Source: Rhodobacter sp. (GTDB taxonomy: Bacteria; Pseudomonadota; Alphaproteobacteria; Rhodobacterales; Rhodobacteraceae). Taken from it: a stretch of 37,098 nt of DNA. A program made the position numbers and the translations under genes. The notes below the pieces were generated by a model. That model had not been told where the DNA came from and did not search any database. It worked only from the letters and a program-made list of their open reading frames with translations. The first letter of the stretch is position 1. Each line of letters opens with the position of its first letter. This document shows, one piece after another, positions 1 to 10,315 of the stretch. The stretch is taken from contig JAIYDR010000402.1 in the NCBI GenBank assembly GCA_027487395.1, forward strand, positions 1 to 37,098, read 5' to 3'.

Positions 1-249
1 GCCTTCCTCGGCGTCGCCGATAACGTGGTTGAGGTTGTGGATTGGAGCGCGGATATCCCCGCCGATCTGGTCGAAAAGATCAAAACGACCGAGGCCGCGA
101 TTGCAGACGGCAGCTTCAACCCCTTCACCGGCCCGATCACCAAGGCTGATGGCAGCGAAGGTGTGGCCGCAGGGGCCCCGCTTGCCGATGCCGACATCGT
201 GGCGATGGATTGGCATGTGAAGGGCGTTGCCACGCCTTTGCCGCAGTAA
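1..249 (+). CDS. BMP-family ABC transporter substrate-binding protein, C-terminal part (truncated by window edge)
   Basis: Open frame from base 1 to TAA at 247-249; C-terminal sequence VDWSADIPADLVEKIKTTEAAIADGSFNPFTGPI resembles BMP-family lipoprotein C-termini; followed directly by ATPase and two permeases. Confidence 0.75.
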   Translation, partial: AFLGVADNVVEVVDWSADIPADLVEKIKTTEAAIADGSFNPFTGPITKADGSEGVAAGAPLADADIVAMDWHVKGVATPLPQ

Positions 250-260
250 GGGTCTGACCG

Positions 261-1778
261 ATGCCCGCGCCGCTCCTTTCCCTGCGGGGAATGACCAAAA
301 GCTACGGACAGATCAGGGCCAATCGTGGCATTGATCTGGATGTGGCCCCTGGGTCCATCCACGCCATCTTGGGCGAAAACGGCGCGGGCAAATCTACCTT
401 GATGAAGCTGATCTACGGGGTGGAAACCCCGGATGAGGGCCAAATCTTGTGGCATGGCGCGCCCGTGCGCCTGTCATCGCCAGCCGATGCCCGCCGCTTG
501 GGCGTCGGCATGGTGTTTCAGCATTTCTCCTTGTTTGAAACGCTGACCGTGGTCGAGAATATCTCGCTGATCGTTCCGGGCGCAAAATCTGCGCTGGCCG
601 ATCGCATCCGTGCGCTTGGCCACGACTTCGGGCTAGAGGTTGATCCCTTTGCCCATGTCCATGCCCTGTCGGTGGGCGAACGCCAAAGGGTGGAAATCAT
701 CCGTTGCCTGATGACCGACCCCAAATTGCTGATCCTCGACGAACCCACATCGGTGCTGCCGCCGCAGGCCGTGGGGCTGCTGTTTGACACGCTGCGGCGG
801 TTGCGCGATGGCGGGGTGTCGATTCTGTTTATCTCGCACAAACTGGATGAAATTCAGGCCATCTGCGACCGCGCCACCGTATTGCGCGCGGGTCAAGTGA
901 CTGGCCATGTCGATCCGCGCGACCATGACGCCCACGCGCTGGCGCTGATGATGATCGGGCGGGACATGCCGCCGCCGCTGCACGCCGATCCGCGCCCCGC
1001 TGGAAAGGTGATGCTAGAGCTTTGCGGGCTGGACTATCAGCCTGACGATCCCTTTGCCACGCCACTGTCGGGGCTGACTCTGACCCTGCGCGCGGGGGAA
1101 GTGTTGGGGATTGCTGGCATCTCGGGCAATGGGCAGGCGGACTTGTCGCGCCTGATCTCAGGCGAGGTGCGCTTGCCCGCCGCCCGCCGCGATGAGGTGC
1201 GGATGATGGGCCAAGGCGTCGGCCATCTGAACCCCGCCGAACGCCGCACATTGGGCTTTGCCTTTGTGCCCGAAGACAGGCTTGGCCGTGGCGCCGTGCC
1301 GGAAATGACGTTATCTGACAACAGCCTGCTGACGGCGCATGGGCAAGGGATGCTCAAACGCGGCTTCATCGACCGGCGGGCCGAGGTGGCCTTTACCGAA
1401 GCCTGCATCCGCGACTTCGATGTCCGCACCCCGGGACCCGAGGCCGAAGCGGGGGCACTCTCAGGCGGCAATCTGCAAAAGTTCATCGTCGGGCGCGAAA
1501 TGTCGCTGAAACCGGACCTCCTCTTTGTGGCCCAACCCACTTGGGGCGTCGATATCGGCGCGGCAACGGCGATCCGGCAAAGGCTGGTTGCCTTGCGCAA
1601 TGCCGGGGTGGCGGTGCTGGTGATCTCTGAGGAATTGGAAGAGTTGTTCGAAATCTGTGACCGGATTCAGGTGATCCACAAGGGGCACCTGTCCCCCTCG
1701 CTTGATGCACGCAGCACAAGGGCCGAGGATGTGGGGCGCTGGATGATCGGGGCGCAGGCAGAAGGGGCTGTCGCATGA
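261..1778 (+). CDS. ABC transporter ATP-binding protein, duplicated ATPase domains (nucleoside/BMP-type importer)
   Basis: 505 aa; Walker A GENGAGKST, signature LSVGERQRVEI, Walker B LLILDEPTSVL; second degenerate ATPase half, as in YufO/RbsA-type proteins. Confidence 0.9.
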   Translation: MPAPLLSLRGMTKSYGQIRANRGIDLDVAPGSIHAILGENGAGKSTLMKLIYGVETPDEGQILWHGAPVRLSSPADARRLGVGMVFQHFSLFETLTVVENISLIVPGAKSALADRIRALGHDFGLEVDPFAHVHALSVGERQRVEIIRCLMTDPKLLILDEPTSVLPPQAVGLLFDTLRRLRDGGVSILFISHKLDEIQAICDRATVLRAGQVTGHVDPRDHDAHALALMMIGRDMPPPLHADPRPAGKVMLELCGLDYQPDDPFATPLSGLTLTLRAGEVLGIAGISGNGQADLSRLISGEVRLPAARRDEVRMMGQGVGHLNPAERRTLGFAFVPEDRLGRGAVPEMTLSDNSLLTAHGQGMLKRGFIDRRAEVAFTEACIRDFDVRTPGPEAEAGALSGGNLQKFIVGREMSLKPDLLFVAQPTWGVDIGAATAIRQRLVALRNAGVAVLVISEELEELFEICDRIQVIHKGHLSPSLDARSTRAEDVGRWMIGAQAEGAVA

Positions 1779-2866
1779 TGCCGATGCTGATCCGGCGCGA
1801 CCGCGCCTCGACCAAGGCGGCGGTGTTGGCCCCGGTGGTCGCCGTGCTGGCGGCGATTGTCGTCAACCTGTTGTTGTTCATGGTCATGGGCAAAGACCCG
1901 GTGGCGGTGTTCTACGCCATGCTGCTGGAGCCGTTCCTCAGTTGGTCGTCCTTTTCTGAGGTGCTCTTGAAGATGGGGCCGCTCTTGCTGATCGCGCAGG
2001 GGTTGGCCATCGGCTTTCGCGCCAAGGTGTTCAACATCGGGGCGGAGGGGCAGTTTATCCTTGGCGCCATCTTCGCCTCGATCATCCCGGTCTATTTCCC
2101 ACAGGCGACGGGGGGCTGGATCTGGCCTGCCATGCTTATGCTGGGGGCTTTGGGCGGGATGCTTTGGGCCGTGGTGCCTGCCTTTTGGCGGGTACGGCTG
2201 AATGCCAATGAAATCCTTGTCACCTTGATGATGAGCCTGATTGCCGTGCAGGTGCTGAACTACCTGCTCTTGGGCCCGTGGAAAGACCCGGCGGGGTTCA
2301 ATTTCCCGCAATCGGTGATGTTCCAATATGATGCGATGGTGCCAATCCTGCTGCCCGGAACGCGGGTCAACGTGTCCTTGCTGCTGGCCTTTGCCGCGGC
2401 CATTCTGGCTTGGGCCTATATGCAGCGCAGTTTTGGCGGCTATCAGTTCCTTGTCGGCGGCCTTGCCCCCCGCGCCGCCGCCTATGCTGGATTCTCCGAG
2501 GCGAAGGCCATCACCCTATCCCTTTTGATCGGCGGCTTTGCTGCGGGTCTTGCAGGCGCGGCCGAGGTCGCGGGTCCCATCGGGCAATTGCAACGCTCCA
2601 TCTCGACCGGCTACGGCTATGCGGCGATCATTGTGGCCTATCTGGGTGGGCTGCATCCGTTGGGGATCGTCGCGTCATCCTTGCTGATGGCAGCGCTGTA
2701 TATCGGCGGGGACAATGCGATGGTCTCTGCCGATCTGCCGGTTGCGGCGGTGCGGGTGTTTCAAGGGACGGTGCTGGTGTTTTATCTGGCCGCCGTCACC
2801 TTCGTCCGCTTCCGGCTTGAGTGGCCCGGGTCATCGGGTGCAGAACGCGGGAGCAAAGGCGCATGA
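1775..2866 (+). CDS. ABC transporter permease (BMP/nucleoside type, YufP-like)
   Basis: Hydrophobic 363 aa with FRAKVFNIGAEGQFILGAIFAS motif; ATGA overlap with preceding gene. Confidence 0.88.
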   Translation: MMPMLIRRDRASTKAAVLAPVVAVLAAIVVNLLLFMVMGKDPVAVFYAMLLEPFLSWSSFSEVLLKMGPLLLIAQGLAIGFRAKVFNIGAEGQFILGAIFASIIPVYFPQATGGWIWPAMLMLGALGGMLWAVVPAFWRVRLNANEILVTLMMSLIAVQVLNYLLLGPWKDPAGFNFPQSVMFQYDAMVPILLPGTRVNVSLLLAFAAAILAWAYMQRSFGGYQFLVGGLAPRAAAYAGFSEAKAITLSLLIGGFAAGLAGAAEVAGPIGQLQRSISTGYGYAAIIVAYLGGLHPLGIVASSLLMAALYIGGDNAMVSADLPVAAVRVFQGTVLVFYLAAVTFVRFRLEWPGSSGAERGSKGA

Positions 2867-3774
2867 CCGGACTTTCCTTTATCCTTGCAGGCATGCTGGC
2901 AGCGGCGACACCCTTCTTGCTGGCGGCGCTAGGCGAATTGGTGGTGGAACGCTCTGGCGTGCTGAACCTTGGCGTTGAGGGGATGATGGCCCTCGGCGCA
3001 GTGGTAGGGTTTATTGTGGTCTATCACGGCGCGGGCCATGTCATGGGCTTTGCGGCGGCAGGCTTGGCGGGCATGATGCTGGCGCTGATCTTTGGCTGGC
3101 TGGCCTTGGGCTTTCGCGCCAATCAGGTTGCGGTGGGGCTGGCGGTGGGCATCCTTGGGCAAGGGATGTCCTCGCTGATCGGGAATTCCTATGAAAGCTT
3201 GACTATCACGGGCCTGCCCAAACTGTCGGTGCCGGTCTTGTCTGACCTGCCGGTGGTCGGCGGGTTGTTTTCACAAGACATCGTTGTCTGGCTGTCGCTG
3301 TTGGTGACCTTGGCGATTTGGGCGATGTTTCGCTATTCCCATCTCGGCCTTGTGCTGCGTGCGGTGGGGGAAAATCCGCAAGCCGCCCACGCCATCGGCT
3401 ACCGTGTCATTGCGCTGCGCTATGGGGCGGTGATGTTTGGCGGCGCGATGGCGGGCTTTGCCGGGGCCTATGCCGCCACGGTGTACACCCCACTCTGGGC
3501 GGATGGCATGATCGCGGGGCGCGGCTGGATTGCGCTGGCCTTGGTGGTGTTTGGCACATGGTTGGCGGGGCGGGTGTTCTTTGGCGCCTGCCTGTTTGGG
3601 GCGGTCTCGCTCGCCAGTCTAGTTGCGCAGACCGAGGCATGGCCAGTCCCGTCGCAGCTTTTGTCCAGCCTGCCCTATCTTGTGACGATCATTGTTCTGG
3701 GGATCATCACCTCTAACAAGCGGCTGCTCAAGGAAAACGGCGTGGCCTCATTGGGCGAACCCTTTGGCAAGTAA
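2863..3774 (+). CDS. ABC transporter permease (BMP/nucleoside type, YufQ-like)
   Basis: ERSGVLNLGVEGMMALGAVVGF motif; ATG at 2863 overlaps previous TGA (ATGA). Confidence 0.88.
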   Translation: MTGLSFILAGMLAAATPFLLAALGELVVERSGVLNLGVEGMMALGAVVGFIVVYHGAGHVMGFAAAGLAGMMLALIFGWLALGFRANQVAVGLAVGILGQGMSSLIGNSYESLTITGLPKLSVPVLSDLPVVGGLFSQDIVVWLSLLVTLAIWAMFRYSHLGLVLRAVGENPQAAHAIGYRVIALRYGAVMFGGAMAGFAGAYAATVYTPLWADGMIAGRGWIALALVVFGTWLAGRVFFGACLFGAVSLASLVAQTEAWPVPSQLLSSLPYLVTIIVLGIITSNKRLLKENGVASLGEPFGK

Positions 3775-4416
3775 CGAGAAGGCGTAGAAGCGTCATCCAA
3801 ACGGGGCTGCGCCCATGCGCCCCAATAGCGTGTCCCTTGAAGGGCTGCGGCCTGGGGTGGACCACCGGCCGCAGGACAGGCCGAGACGACCGCCAAAACA
3901 GTCTTGGCGGCAGATATGGGTTGGTCTGAACCGCCAGAAAACCAACACCTCCCAAGTATTCTTGCTTGCAGCCTGTGATTGGCTTGCGCATTGGAACCGA
4001 GACTGTCCGACGTCCGTTTTCCTGCCACCAAAGGCGGCACATCGGCCTTGGCCGCATCGACTCAAAGGCAGTAACAGGCGTGACAGTCGCAGCATTTATC
4101 CCATACCGCGCTGCACGCACCGCCCCCACGCCTGCAGAATCTCCTACTCAGATGGACAGAACACAAATCCTACCAGTGACCGAGATCTATACTTAATGCT
4201 GTATAATATTCTTTTTTAAATTCATTCATATCTTTTTCCACAACGACACATTGGGACCGGGAATGCGAAGAACTTAGTAGGATCAGCATTGGTCAGCTTC
4301 GGATGGAGGGCGACCCCTACATCCTGCTGCCGTCGAACGAACAGGACCAAACTGACCATAGGCTGCCACGAAGAAAACGCCAACTTGCTGTTATTCACTT
4401 TCTGGGACACCTGCCA

Positions 4417-5547
4417 ATGCCGAATGATCTAAGCTTTACCGGAGAACGCTTTGTTCCGGGCATCACCGGCAATATATTTCTAGAACACCTGCACAGGTAT
4501 GTGCTGGCAGCGCGGATTGTGGCGGGTAAAGATGTGTTGGATATCGCTTCGGGCGAAGGTTTCGGTTCAAGCCTGCTGGCGCAAGATGCCCGCAGCGTCG
4601 TCGGGGTTGATATCTCACAAGACGCTGTAAGACATGCCAAAAACAAGTATCGAAATCCACGCCTACGCTTTGAGGCGGGGTCTGTCACTGCAATTCCTCT
4701 GCCTGACGCGTCGGTTGATGTCGTTATCTCCTTCGAGACGATCGAACACATCGCAGACCACGAAGTGATGCTTGCAGAGTTTAAGCGAGTATTGCGACCG
4801 GGTGGTGTCTTAATGATCTCGACGCCTGACAAGGCGATATACTCTGATCGTCCGGGCTACACAAATCCATTCCATGTGCGGGAATTGTATCGCGATCAAT
4901 TCCACACCTTGCTTTCCAACCAGTTCGCCCATGTAAAAATGCATGGCCAAAAGGTGCACTTCGGCTCGCTCATCGTTGCCGAGGATGCCAGTGGCCAGTT
5001 CACAGAAACCAACTCGCGCACAATGCAGACGGTTTCAGGTCTTGCTGACGCGCTTTACCTTGTGGCCGTCGCCTCGGATGCACCAGCCGCCGCCGTGGCG
5101 ATGAGCGGACTTTTCTCGCAGGATATTCAAGCATCCGAAGCGGTCTTGGTCCGAGTGGAACATGAGTTGGAGCGCTTCATTGCCGGCGGAGACCAAATCA
5201 AACGGTCGATGCCACGCCTGCCAGAACTTGATGAGGCGACGACTGCAAGAGAGGCTGCCCTGTTTGAGGACATCAAATGGGCGTCCGCCAAAATTGCCAC
5301 CTTTCAGCGCAATAACTGGATGTCACGCGCTCCACTGCTAACGCTTATCGGCAGAATGATCAAAGTGCGGCTACTCTATGCGCTGTCTCGCTCAACACTC
5401 TTTTCTGATCGGCGCCGCGCGACGTTCTTCCGCTCGGCCGAAAAGCGCGATCCAATGTTGCTGTCAGCGCGGTTGGACCGGTTTTGCCAGCAGTTCTTCA
5501 CGCGCATCGAACAAAGCAGTTCTCTGTCCGCTGACCCGCGCGACTGA
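4417..5547 (+). CDS. class I SAM-dependent methyltransferase
   Basis: VLDIASGEGFGSSLLAQDARSVVGVDIS (motif I), IPLPDASVDVVISFETIEHI, RPGGVLMISTP; start taken as ATG 4417 (MPNDLSFTGERFVPG) rather than the longer ORF. Confidence 0.85.
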   Translation: MPNDLSFTGERFVPGITGNIFLEHLHRYVLAARIVAGKDVLDIASGEGFGSSLLAQDARSVVGVDISQDAVRHAKNKYRNPRLRFEAGSVTAIPLPDASVDVVISFETIEHIADHEVMLAEFKRVLRPGGVLMISTPDKAIYSDRPGYTNPFHVRELYRDQFHTLLSNQFAHVKMHGQKVHFGSLIVAEDASGQFTETNSRTMQTVSGLADALYLVAVASDAPAAAVAMSGLFSQDIQASEAVLVRVEHELERFIAGGDQIKRSMPRLPELDEATTAREAALFEDIKWASAKIATFQRNNWMSRAPLLTLIGRMIKVRLLYALSRSTLFSDRRRATFFRSAEKRDPMLLSARLDRFCQQFFTRIEQSSSLSADPRD

Positions 5548-5774
5548 ATTATTCAGCCCAAGATCACTTTGACGATCAATGTGCCCAACAGCAACCAAAC
5601 CGGCCACTTTGGCGGGCGCATCGGCGGCTTTGACTTAAGCCCAGACTAGCCACCCGCAGGACGAGGGCCGAGGGCCTTACCGGACAAGATTTGCGGGCTT
5701 GCCACGCGCACTGAGCGTATTTCTTGTTTGAGGAAAAGGCAGCACGCGGCCCTAAAAGAGGGAAAGGGTAATCC

Positions 5775-5790
5775 CCCCGTTTTAACGGGG
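5775..5790. terminator. palindrome CCCCGTTTTAACGGGG, possible terminator downstream of the GMC gene
   Basis: Perfect inverted repeat just beyond the minus-strand stop at 5806; no clear U-tract. Confidence 0.35.
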
Positions 5791-5805
5791 CGCGGAACAC
5801 CTGCC

Positions 5806-7548
5806 TCAGGCCGTTCCGCGCGCATTGGCAAGCAGCGCCTCGCGCAGAGCGGAGCGGTCGGTGGCGTAGTCGCGCGTGATGGCGGGACTGCGCTGCCGCG
5901 TCGCCCAATCGGCATCGGCCAGCAAGGGCGCATCGGATGCCTCTGGCAGATGCCTGCCCCGGACCAGATCGGCCATGCGTTCGGCCATCGCCAAGGTCGG
6001 TGCGTTCAAATCGCCCGCCGTCGCCTGCGGCATGACCGAGGCGTCGATCACCCGCAACCCCGCCATCCCCCGCAGACGGCCATCGGGCAAGGTGACGGAG
6101 GCCTCATCCGTGCCCATCCGACAGGTGCCACAGGGGTGGTAGGCGCTTTCCAGTTTGTGCTTCAGGAAATCGTCGATCTCTTCCGCACCGGGGGCCAATT
6201 CCCTGCCGCGATAAGGCGCAAAGGCGCGTTGGGCGAAAATCTCGCGCGTGTGGGCGATGCAGGCGCGAAACTCCAGCCAGTCATCCTCATGGCTCATGTA
6301 GTTGAACCGCACGCGCGGCAGGCTTGCGGCTTGGGCATCGCGCAGCCGCACCCATCCCCGGCTTTTCGACCGTTTGGTACCGACATGCACTTGATAGCCA
6401 TGACCCGAGGCCAGCGTTTTGCCGTCATAGGAAATTGCCAAGGGCAGGAAGTGATACTGGATATCGGGATAGACGATCCCGGCGCGGCTGCGGATATGGC
6501 CGCCGGTTTCAAAATGATTGGTCGCGCCAAGGCCCTTGCGGGTGAGCAACCATTCCACCCCGATCTTGGCTTTGCCCATCAGGCTGAGCTGCGGATAAAG
6601 GCTGATGGGTTGCAGGCATTCTTGCTGAACGTACAACTCCATATGGTCCATCAGGTTTTCCCCGACGCCGGAAGAGTGCTGCACAACCGGGATGCCATGC
6701 GCGCGCAACTCGGCCTCAGGCCCGATGCCAGAGCGTTTCAGGATGGTGGGCGACATGATCGAGCCTGCCGACAGGATCACCTCACACCCTGCCCGCGCGA
6801 CGCAGGCCGCCCCTTTGTGCCGGAAGGCCACGCCGACCGACCGCTGCCCTTCGGTCAGCACCCGTTCGACCAAGGCCCCGGTCAGCACCCGCACGTTGCC
6901 GCGCGCCATCGCAGGGCGCAGATAGCCCACCGCGGCCGACCAGCGCCGCCCCTCGCCCACGTTCATCTCCATCGGGCCAAAGCCTTCGTGCTGGCGTTGG
7001 TTCATGTTCGGGCTTTGGGCATAGCCTGCCTGCACCGCAGCATCGACAAAGGCATGATAAAGCGGGTTCTTTTCGGGTCCGCGTTTCACCTTGATCGGGC
7101 CATCGCTGCCACGCAAAGGCCCACCCTCGCGCACCGATTCCAACCGCTGGAAATAGGGCAGCACGTTGGACCAGCGCCAACCATCGGCGCCCAAAGCCTC
7201 CCACAGCTCATAATCCATGGGATTGCCGCGCACCCAGCACATGCCGTTGATCGATGACGACCCGCCCAGCCCAAGCCCGCGCGGCAGATTCACACATCGG
7301 CCATCAAGGCCCGGCTCCGGCTCGGTCTGCATCCCCCAATTGAAGCGTTTGGTGTTCATCGGAATGGTCAGAGCCGAGGGCATGGCAACGATCACCGCCT
7401 GGTCATCACCCCCGGCCTCCAGCACCAAGATCCGCAGCTTGGGGTCTTCGCTCAGCCGGTACGCCAGCACGCAGCCAGCAGAGCCTGCACCAATGATGAT
7501 ATAGTCATAACTGCCTTCGTCGCGGCTGTCAGAGGCCATCTTGGTCAC
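5806..7548 (-). CDS. GMC-family FAD-dependent oxidoreductase (choline dehydrogenase-like)
   Basis: DYIIIGAGSAGCVLAYRLSEDPKLRILVLEAG, GLGGSSSINGMCWVRG, C-terminal YHPCGTCRMG...RVIDASVMP. Confidence 0.92.
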   Translation of the reverse strand: MTKMASDSRDEGSYDYIIIGAGSAGCVLAYRLSEDPKLRILVLEAGGDDQAVIVAMPSALTIPMNTKRFNWGMQTEPEPGLDGRCVNLPRGLGLGGSSSINGMCWVRGNPMDYELWEALGADGWRWSNVLPYFQRLESVREGGPLRGSDGPIKVKRGPEKNPLYHAFVDAAVQAGYAQSPNMNQRQHEGFGPMEMNVGEGRRWSAAVGYLRPAMARGNVRVLTGALVERVLTEGQRSVGVAFRHKGAACVARAGCEVILSAGSIMSPTILKRSGIGPEAELRAHGIPVVQHSSGVGENLMDHMELYVQQECLQPISLYPQLSLMGKAKIGVEWLLTRKGLGATNHFETGGHIRSRAGIVYPDIQYHFLPLAISYDGKTLASGHGYQVHVGTKRSKSRGWVRLRDAQAASLPRVRFNYMSHEDDWLEFRACIAHTREIFAQRAFAPYRGRELAPGAEEIDDFLKHKLESAYHPCGTCRMGTDEASVTLPDGRLRGMAGLRVIDASVMPQATAGDLNAPTLAMAERMADLVRGRHLPEASDAPLLADADWATRQRSPAITRDYATDRSALREALLANARGTA

Positions 7549-7904
7549 TCGATGATGGCGTAATACTTGACCATGGGCACGGGCTGTCGCCAGTAGCCGC
7601 GGAACCCTTTCGGAATCAAGAAAGCGGACCCCGGCCCATAGGTGGCGGAAAAACTGTCGCTTTCGATGGAAACCTCGCCTTCCAGAACCACCATGAATTC
7701 GTCGCAGGGGTAGTCGTCATACCATTCGGTATAGGCCGAGGAGCGCCAGATGCCGACTTTCAGTTTGGCCTCTGGTCGGGTGAAATAGGCGTGATCAAGG
7801 CCGAAGGGCTGCCCCTCGATCAGCTTTGCTGTTGGCAAGGCAACCGGAGCGGCAGTCAGAAAGTCACCGGGACCGGTGGCAGAGAAGGTAATCGGATCGG
7901 GCAT
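7545..7904 (-). CDS. cupin-domain protein
   Basis: Small beta-rich protein with DEFMVVLEGEVSIESD...YGPGSAFLIPKGFRGYWRQ; overlaps the GMC start; start chosen at MPDPITF (ORF extends to 7946). Confidence 0.75.
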   Translation of the reverse strand: MPDPITFSATGPGDFLTAAPVALPTAKLIEGQPFGLDHAYFTRPEAKLKVGIWRSSAYTEWYDDYPCDEFMVVLEGEVSIESDSFSATYGPGSAFLIPKGFRGYWRQPVPMVKYYAIIE

Positions 7905-7935
7905 GACATGTGCCTTGGCGTCAGGGAAAAGGAGA

Positions 7936-7960
7936 CCCTTGGCCAAGCAAAGGCCAAGGG
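7936..7960 (-). terminator. 9-bp perfect stem hairpin between binding-protein gene and cupin gene
   Basis: CCCTTGGCC-AAGCAAA-GGCCAAGGG; on the minus strand it follows the stop at 7986 and is followed by TCTCCTTTTCCC. Confidence 0.5.
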
Positions 7961-7985
7961 AGAAGAGCGGTGCACCGGTGTTAGG

Positions 7986-9098
7986 TCAGCCGGACTTGAT
8001 CTCTTGGAAAATGCGGGTCAGTTCGCGTTCTTGTTCTGCGTTCAACGCTTTGGGCGCCCAGAGCCGACTGATGGTTTCCGCATCGGGATAGATCGCCGGA
8101 TCCGCCAAAACCGCCGGATCGACAAAGGCATTGGCCGCCTTGTTGGCATTGGCATAACCGATATAATTGGTGCAAGCGGCAATGACTTCGGGCTGCATCA
8201 GGTAATTCAGAAAGGCGTGGGCATTGGCGCTGTTTGGCGCATCGGCCGGAATGCACATCACGTCAAACCACAACGGCGCGCCAGTCTTGGGCACCGCATA
8301 GACAAGGTTCAGATCAATCCCTGCCTCTGCCGCGCGGTTCTTGGCGACGGCATAGTCACCGGACCAAGTGTTGGCGGCGCAAACCTCTTCGTTGGGGAGT
8401 AATGTCAGATACTGTTCATTGTCGAACGAGGAGATGTGCTCTCGCATGCCTTTGAAGAGGTCGACCACCAACTTGTATTTTGTGGTGTCGGTCGTATCGG
8501 GGTCCTCACCCAGATACTTCAGCACCATCGGCACAATATCCCTTGGGCTATCATGGATCGACAGGCCGCACTCGGCCAAAAGCGCGGCGGTTTCGGGGTT
8601 GAAGATCAACCCCATATCCTCGAAATCCGCGTTCGGAATACGCGCTTTGACCATATCGACGTTGTAAGAGAACCCAACCGATCCCCACATATAGGGTGCT
8701 GAGTACTTCAAGCCTGGGTCCCAAGGCTCAAGGATTTTCAAAAGATCGGGGTCGAGATTGGACCACAATGGCAAAAGGCTGCGGTCCAAGGGGGCAAAGG
8801 TTCCCACCTGCAACAGCATCGGCATCGAACGACCCGCCACATCAACCACATCATAGCCGGTAGACCCGGCCAGCAGCTTGGCCTCACCCTCTTCATAGGT
8901 CGAATAGGTGTCATAGACTGGCGTGATGCCGGTTGCTGACTCAAAATCGGCGAGGGTCGTCTCGCCGATGTATTCGGCCCAACTGTAGATATTCACCGTG
9001 CCAGCATCCGCATAAGAAGGCCGCACATAAGGTATCGCAAGACCGCCAGCGATCCCGCCCAAAGTGGCACGTCTGGTTAACTTCATGTCATCCCCCAT
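7986..9098 (-). CDS. PotD-like extracellular solute-binding protein (polyamine/quaternary-amine type) with Tat-like signal
   Basis: TRRATLGGIAGGLAIPYVRPSYA signal; VNIYSWAEYIGETTLADFESATGITPVYDTYSTYEEGEAKLLAGSTGYDVV typical of PotD/PotF. Confidence 0.85.
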   Translation of the reverse strand: MGDDMKLTRRATLGGIAGGLAIPYVRPSYADAGTVNIYSWAEYIGETTLADFESATGITPVYDTYSTYEEGEAKLLAGSTGYDVVDVAGRSMPMLLQVGTFAPLDRSLLPLWSNLDPDLLKILEPWDPGLKYSAPYMWGSVGFSYNVDMVKARIPNADFEDMGLIFNPETAALLAECGLSIHDSPRDIVPMVLKYLGEDPDTTDTTKYKLVVDLFKGMREHISSFDNEQYLTLLPNEEVCAANTWSGDYAVAKNRAAEAGIDLNLVYAVPKTGAPLWFDVMCIPADAPNSANAHAFLNYLMQPEVIAACTNYIGYANANKAANAFVDPAVLADPAIYPDAETISRLWAPKALNAEQERELTRIFQEIKSG

Positions 9099-9235
9099 TT
9101 GCGGCGCTTGACGCCAGCCCACCGGCACGAGATCGCACCGGCGGTGAATTCTGATGGATGTTGATCGGGCCAAAGTGCAGGTGACAAGTGGCATCTCTTC
9201 CACTACCGTTACCTGAAGTTACGGAAGCCCTGCCG

Positions 9236-10183
9236 ATGCGAAAGCTGCCATCTCTTACCGCCCTGCGCGCCTTTGAGGCGGTGGCGCGCCATGGCAGCAT
9301 TTCGGCGGCAGCGGCAGAGTTGAATGTCACCCGCCCCGCGATCAGCAAGCAGGTGGCGTTGCTTGAACGGGACTTGGCCTGCCCGCTCCTGCAGCGCGAT
9401 GGCAACCGGATTTCGTTGACCGCAGCGGGCGAGGCCTTTCAGAACGGGTTGCGTCAGGCGTTTGATCTGATCACCACTTCCGTTGAAGGCCTGAGCCGCC
9501 ACACGGCGCAAGGCGAACGGGTCCGCGTGCTGGTCTGCCGCGACTTTGCCTCCAGTTGGTTGGCGGGACAGGTCGGCAAGTTTCTGATCGGCAACCCCGG
9601 CATCTCGGTCGAAATCACCGCCGAGCGGAACGGCAATTTCCGACTGGGCGAAGACTTTGATTTCCGCATCTTCTATGGGCCAGAGGGCCCCACGTTACCT
9701 CCGGGCCTTGATCAATCCGAACTTTGCCGCTGGGTCGATATGCCGGTCTGCGCGCCGGGGTTGGCCGAAGACACCCTGCGGTCGGGCAAGAACCTGGCCG
9801 AGGCACCGCAATTGGTGGATGCAAATTATGACATTTGGCCGGATTGGTGCGCCTATGCGGGGATGACGCCCGGCCCGTCACGGCAGCGAACCTTGTTCAA
9901 CGAAACCAACCTCTGCATGTCTGCGGCCGCTGCGGGCAGCGGCATCGCGATTGGCGACAGTTTTCTGCACATGCCCCTGATCCGACAGGGTCATTTGACG
10001 GTGCCGTTCAAGGTCGGGCTTCTGAGCGCGCAGGTCTATTCGCTGTATTCGCCCTTGCTCTCAGACCCAACCAAAGCCGCGCGCCGCTTTGAAGGCTGGC
10101 TGCGCAGCGCAGTGAAGAGCCATCAGTCGACCATTCTGGACGAACTTGCAGCCCTTGGCATTCAGGTTGTCGGGCGGAAATGA
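9236..10183 (+). CDS. LysR-family transcriptional regulator (GcvA-like)
   Basis: LPSLTALRAFEAVARHGSISAAAAELNVTRPAISKQVALLE helix-turn-helix; divergent from the binding-protein gene. Confidence 0.9.
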   Translation: MRKLPSLTALRAFEAVARHGSISAAAAELNVTRPAISKQVALLERDLACPLLQRDGNRISLTAAGEAFQNGLRQAFDLITTSVEGLSRHTAQGERVRVLVCRDFASSWLAGQVGKFLIGNPGISVEITAERNGNFRLGEDFDFRIFYGPEGPTLPPGLDQSELCRWVDMPVCAPGLAEDTLRSGKNLAEAPQLVDANYDIWPDWCAYAGMTPGPSRQRTLFNETNLCMSAAAAGSGIAIGDSFLHMPLIRQGHLTVPFKVGLLSAQVYSLYSPLLSDPTKAARRFEGWLRSAVKSHQSTILDELAALGIQVVGRK

Positions 10184-10315
10184 TCGCGGGATCAGCCTTT
10201 GACAGGGTTCTTTGCCCAAACAGACCCCACAGCCTTTGCGGGGTTAGCACCTGCGACTGCGCCGACCATGCCACCTTCTGGCCGTCTCTGCGGCACAATG
10301 CACAGCCCGCCAAAG

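Noticed and set aside
5728-7257. 509-aa plus-strand ORF opposite the GMC oxidoreductase
   Set aside because: Antisense shadow of a well-supported gene in GC-rich DNA; His/Arg/Gln/Pro-rich with no recognisable domain
10184-10315. Bidirectional terminator between the convergent LysR and DMGDH-like genes
   Set aside because: Only a weak 5-bp stem (ACCCC...GGGGT) with a long loop was visible
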